A program made the translations under genes and the position numbers. Below, in pieces: positions 62,414 through 64,000 of a DNA stretch of 64,000 nucleotides. The DNA lies in contig NZ_LGCM01000060.1 of NCBI RefSeq assembly GCF_001306035.1, positions 62,001-126,000 on the forward strand, written 5' to 3'. The notes beneath the pieces were generated by a model. It was not told the DNA's origin. It saw only the letters and a list, made by a program, of their open reading frames with translations, and ran no database searches. The stretch's first letter is position 1. Each line of letters begins with the position of its first letter. The DNA is from Levilinea saccharolytica. GTDB lineage: Bacteria; Chloroflexota; Anaerolineae; Anaerolineales; Anaerolineaceae.

Positions 62414-64000
62414 GTTGGCTCTCTCCCGAGTCTGGGCTGTGGTAGCGCGGCGGCTGTCCCATTTGAGTCAGCAGCTCGTTGACCTCACGTTTCAACTCCA
62501 GGACGCGGCCCTCGCGCCCCAGGGTGGCCTTTTGCCAGCGTTTCAATTCATTCAGCTGCTCATTGATTCTCATTTCTGCCTGCTTGCGAACGGTGATATC
62601 CTGGGCATGGACAGCAATATCTTCACCCATCGAGACGATGACCAGGCGCAGCCATTTCGGCCTTGAGAAATTGTCTCCCACATAGACATCTTCAATGATT
62701 TCAGGATTCCCAGTAAGGGCCGTATGAATATACGCCTGAAAAAAGGAGGTGCCCCGATACGTTGGAAAAAGATCCAGAACCCGTTTGCCGATGACTTCCT
62801 GCGGATCCCTTCCGTTGATCCGTGCGATGACCTGGTTTTCATAAATCCATGTGAAGTCAATAATCTCGCCTTTGTCGTTTTTCAGAGGATGAAGGATGGT
62901 AAACCCATCCGGAGACATTTCCTGCGCAACGCGGAAGCGTTCCTCACTGGCCTGCAGCGCTTCTTCAGCCTGATAACGCTCGGTGACATCCTGGTTGACG
63001 ACAAAGGCTGCTTCTACCTGCCCGCTGCTGTCCAAAATGGGGGCGGAATAATTCAGAATGATCTTGGTTTTGCCGTCAAAGGCGTCAATTTCCAGAAGTT
63101 CATCCACAACGGTCACGCCCTCGTTCACGGTGTGCGCCAGAGCCCAATCATCCGGCGCGATTTCTGCTCCGGAAGGCAGCCGCCTGGCCTTGAAAACGCC
63201 GTAGTCGCTCTGAGAAACTTTGGGTTCCATCCCCCAAATTTTCACACCGGCCGGGTTACCCTGAATAAGCGTTCCGTCCTTATCCGCCAGCCACAAGCCG
63301 ATGGGCAGGATTTCAAAGATTTTCTTGAATATGCTTTCGCTTTTCCGCAGGGCTTCTTCCGCCTGCCTGCGCTCAGTGATATCGTTGATGACCGCCAGAA
63401 AAACCTGCTCCCCTTCATATTCAAACAACTGCAAGTGCACATCCACCGGGTAACGGCTGCCATCTGCCCGCTGGTGGAAGGTTTCAAAAACCAGGTTTGC
63501 AGTGTCGTGGCTCAACAGCGGTTCCAGCTTTTGTCGAAAGGTTTCAGCGGTGAACTCGGGTTTGAGACTCAACGGGGTCATTCCGTGCAGTTGGTCCATG
63601 CTGTAACCCAGGTTTTTGATCGCACCGTCATTCGCAAAGCGGAAACGCAGGGTTTGGGCATCAAACAGATAAATTTCGTTGAGACTGGTGGAAATCGTAA
63701 AGTTGAGCAGCGCCCGCTCTCGCTGCGCGGCACGTTCTTCTGTTTGGTCGCGAAAAACCAGCACAACACCGGTGATCTTTCCCTCCGCGCTGCGGATGGG
63801 CGCGCTGCTGTCGACGATGGGGCGTTCGCCGCCGTCCCGGTGAATCAGGAGCGTGCGATTGGCCAATCCAACAATGCTGCCCTCGCGCAATACGCGTTCC
63901 ACCGGGTTCTCGACCCGCAAACGCGTTTCCTCGCTAATAATGTGAAAGATCTGCGCCAGCGGTTTACCCTTCGCCTCCGCCTCGCTCCAGCCGGTAAGAG
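62394..64000 (-). CDS. Multi-PAS sensory protein (5' end outside window)
   Basis: The frame is open to the right edge, so the start lies beyond 64000; 534 residues plus the stop are present. At least four PAS domains are visible: a partial one (LTGWSEAEAKGKPLAQIFHI... GVVLVFRDQTEERAAQ), then FANDGAIKNLGYSMDQLHGM, ILPIGLWLADKDGTLIQGNP and VAQEMSPDGFTILHPL, each with a PAC tail (VINDITERRQAEEALRKSE and similar). The chain ends in a coiled coil without kinase, GGDEF or HD domain, so if there is an output it must be upstream. Translational overlap with the histidine kinase gene suggests that it feeds signals to it. Confidence 0.88.
   Translation of the reverse strand, partial: LTGWSEAEAKGKPLAQIFHIISEETRLRVENPVERVLREGSIVGLANRTLLIHRDGGERPIVDSSAPIRSAEGKITGVVLVFRDQTEERAAQRERALLNFTISTSLNEIYLFDAQTLRFRFANDGAIKNLGYSMDQLHGMTPLSLKPEFTAETFRQKLEPLLSHDTANLVFETFHQRADGSRYPVDVHLQLFEYEGEQVFLAVINDITERRQAEEALRKSESIFKKIFEILPIGLWLADKDGTLIQGNPAGVKIWGMEPKVSQSDYGVFKARRLPSGAEIAPDDWALAHTVNEGVTVVDELLEIDAFDGKTKIILNYSAPILDSSGQVEAAFVVNQDVTERYQAEEALQASEERFRVAQEMSPDGFTILHPLKNDKGEIIDFTWIYENQVIARINGRDPQEVIGKRVLDLFPTYRGTSFFQAYIHTALTGNPEIIEDVYVGDNFSRPKWLRLVIVSMGEDIAVHAQDITVRKQAEMRINEQLNELKRWQKATLGREGRVLELKREVNELLTQMGQPPRYHSPDSGESQHDNLLS

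Overview
The window looks like a piece of a high-GC bacterial chromosome, most probably from an anaerobic or microaerophilic member of the Chloroflexota (Anaerolineae-like). This is an inference from gene content: a family-B polymerase paralog beside a RecA-like protein, a Roadblock/V4R/response-regulator cluster, an F420-type luciferase-family enzyme, a bacterial alpha-2-macroglobulin, and multi-PAS/GAF signalling proteins. No rRNA, tRNA, insertion sequence or CRISPR array was found. The two outermost genes run off the window.

Layout. 1-2042: the end of a golvesin-domain protein and an Era-like membrane GTPase. 2066-5613 (minus): an unusual cassette of a family-B DNA-polymerase-like protein with an altered motif C, a small helical protein, a RecA/RadA-like protein without the Walker A lysine, and a LuxR-type regulator. 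5728-8345 (minus): Roadblock, V4R and REC/degenerate-GGDEF proteins with a polyprenol-phosphate mannosyltransferase. 8602-15503: L,D-transpeptidase, Thr/Pro-rich lipoprotein, luciferase-like oxidoreductase, M32 carboxypeptidase and S9 peptidase. 15658-16407: a peroxiredoxin-glutaredoxin fusion whose peroxidatic residue is encoded by an in-frame TGA, best read as selenocysteine. 16504-22558: an ABC-2 exporter (one ATPase, two permeases) followed by a UvrA paralog without the UvrB-binding insertion, resembling drug self-resistance sets. 22596-29976: alanine racemase and a 2028-residue alpha-2-macroglobulin lipoprotein. 30064-33394 (minus): mtnA, a PfkB kinase and ahcY, for recycling SAM by-products. 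33615-35659: PerR-like regulator and catalase. 35821-39790: ROK regulator, xylA and xylB. 39872-43301 (minus): GH3 glycosidase and LacI regulator. 43598-45258: ferritin-like and pentapeptide-repeat proteins.

45267-54131 (minus) is a fructoselysine (Amadori product) locus: frlA transporter, frlB deglycase, frlC epimerase, a second FrlC-like protein, two GntR/UTRA regulators, and a kinase in which two complete FrlD-like domains are fused in one chain. An amidohydrolase and a YjbQ protein follow in the same direction.

54363-55854: OsmC protein and an XRE-cupin regulator fused to a NifX-like domain that has its own internal ribosome binding site. 56035-64000 (minus): a sensory operon (PAS protein, LytS-type histidine kinase, single-domain response regulator, REC-PAS-GAF-HD-GYP protein) ending in an Fpg-like protein without the catalytic proline.

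The strongest leads are the TGA-containing peroxiredoxin-glutaredoxin, the tandem FrlD kinase, and the polymerase/RecA-like cassette in which both enzymes have lost key catalytic residues.
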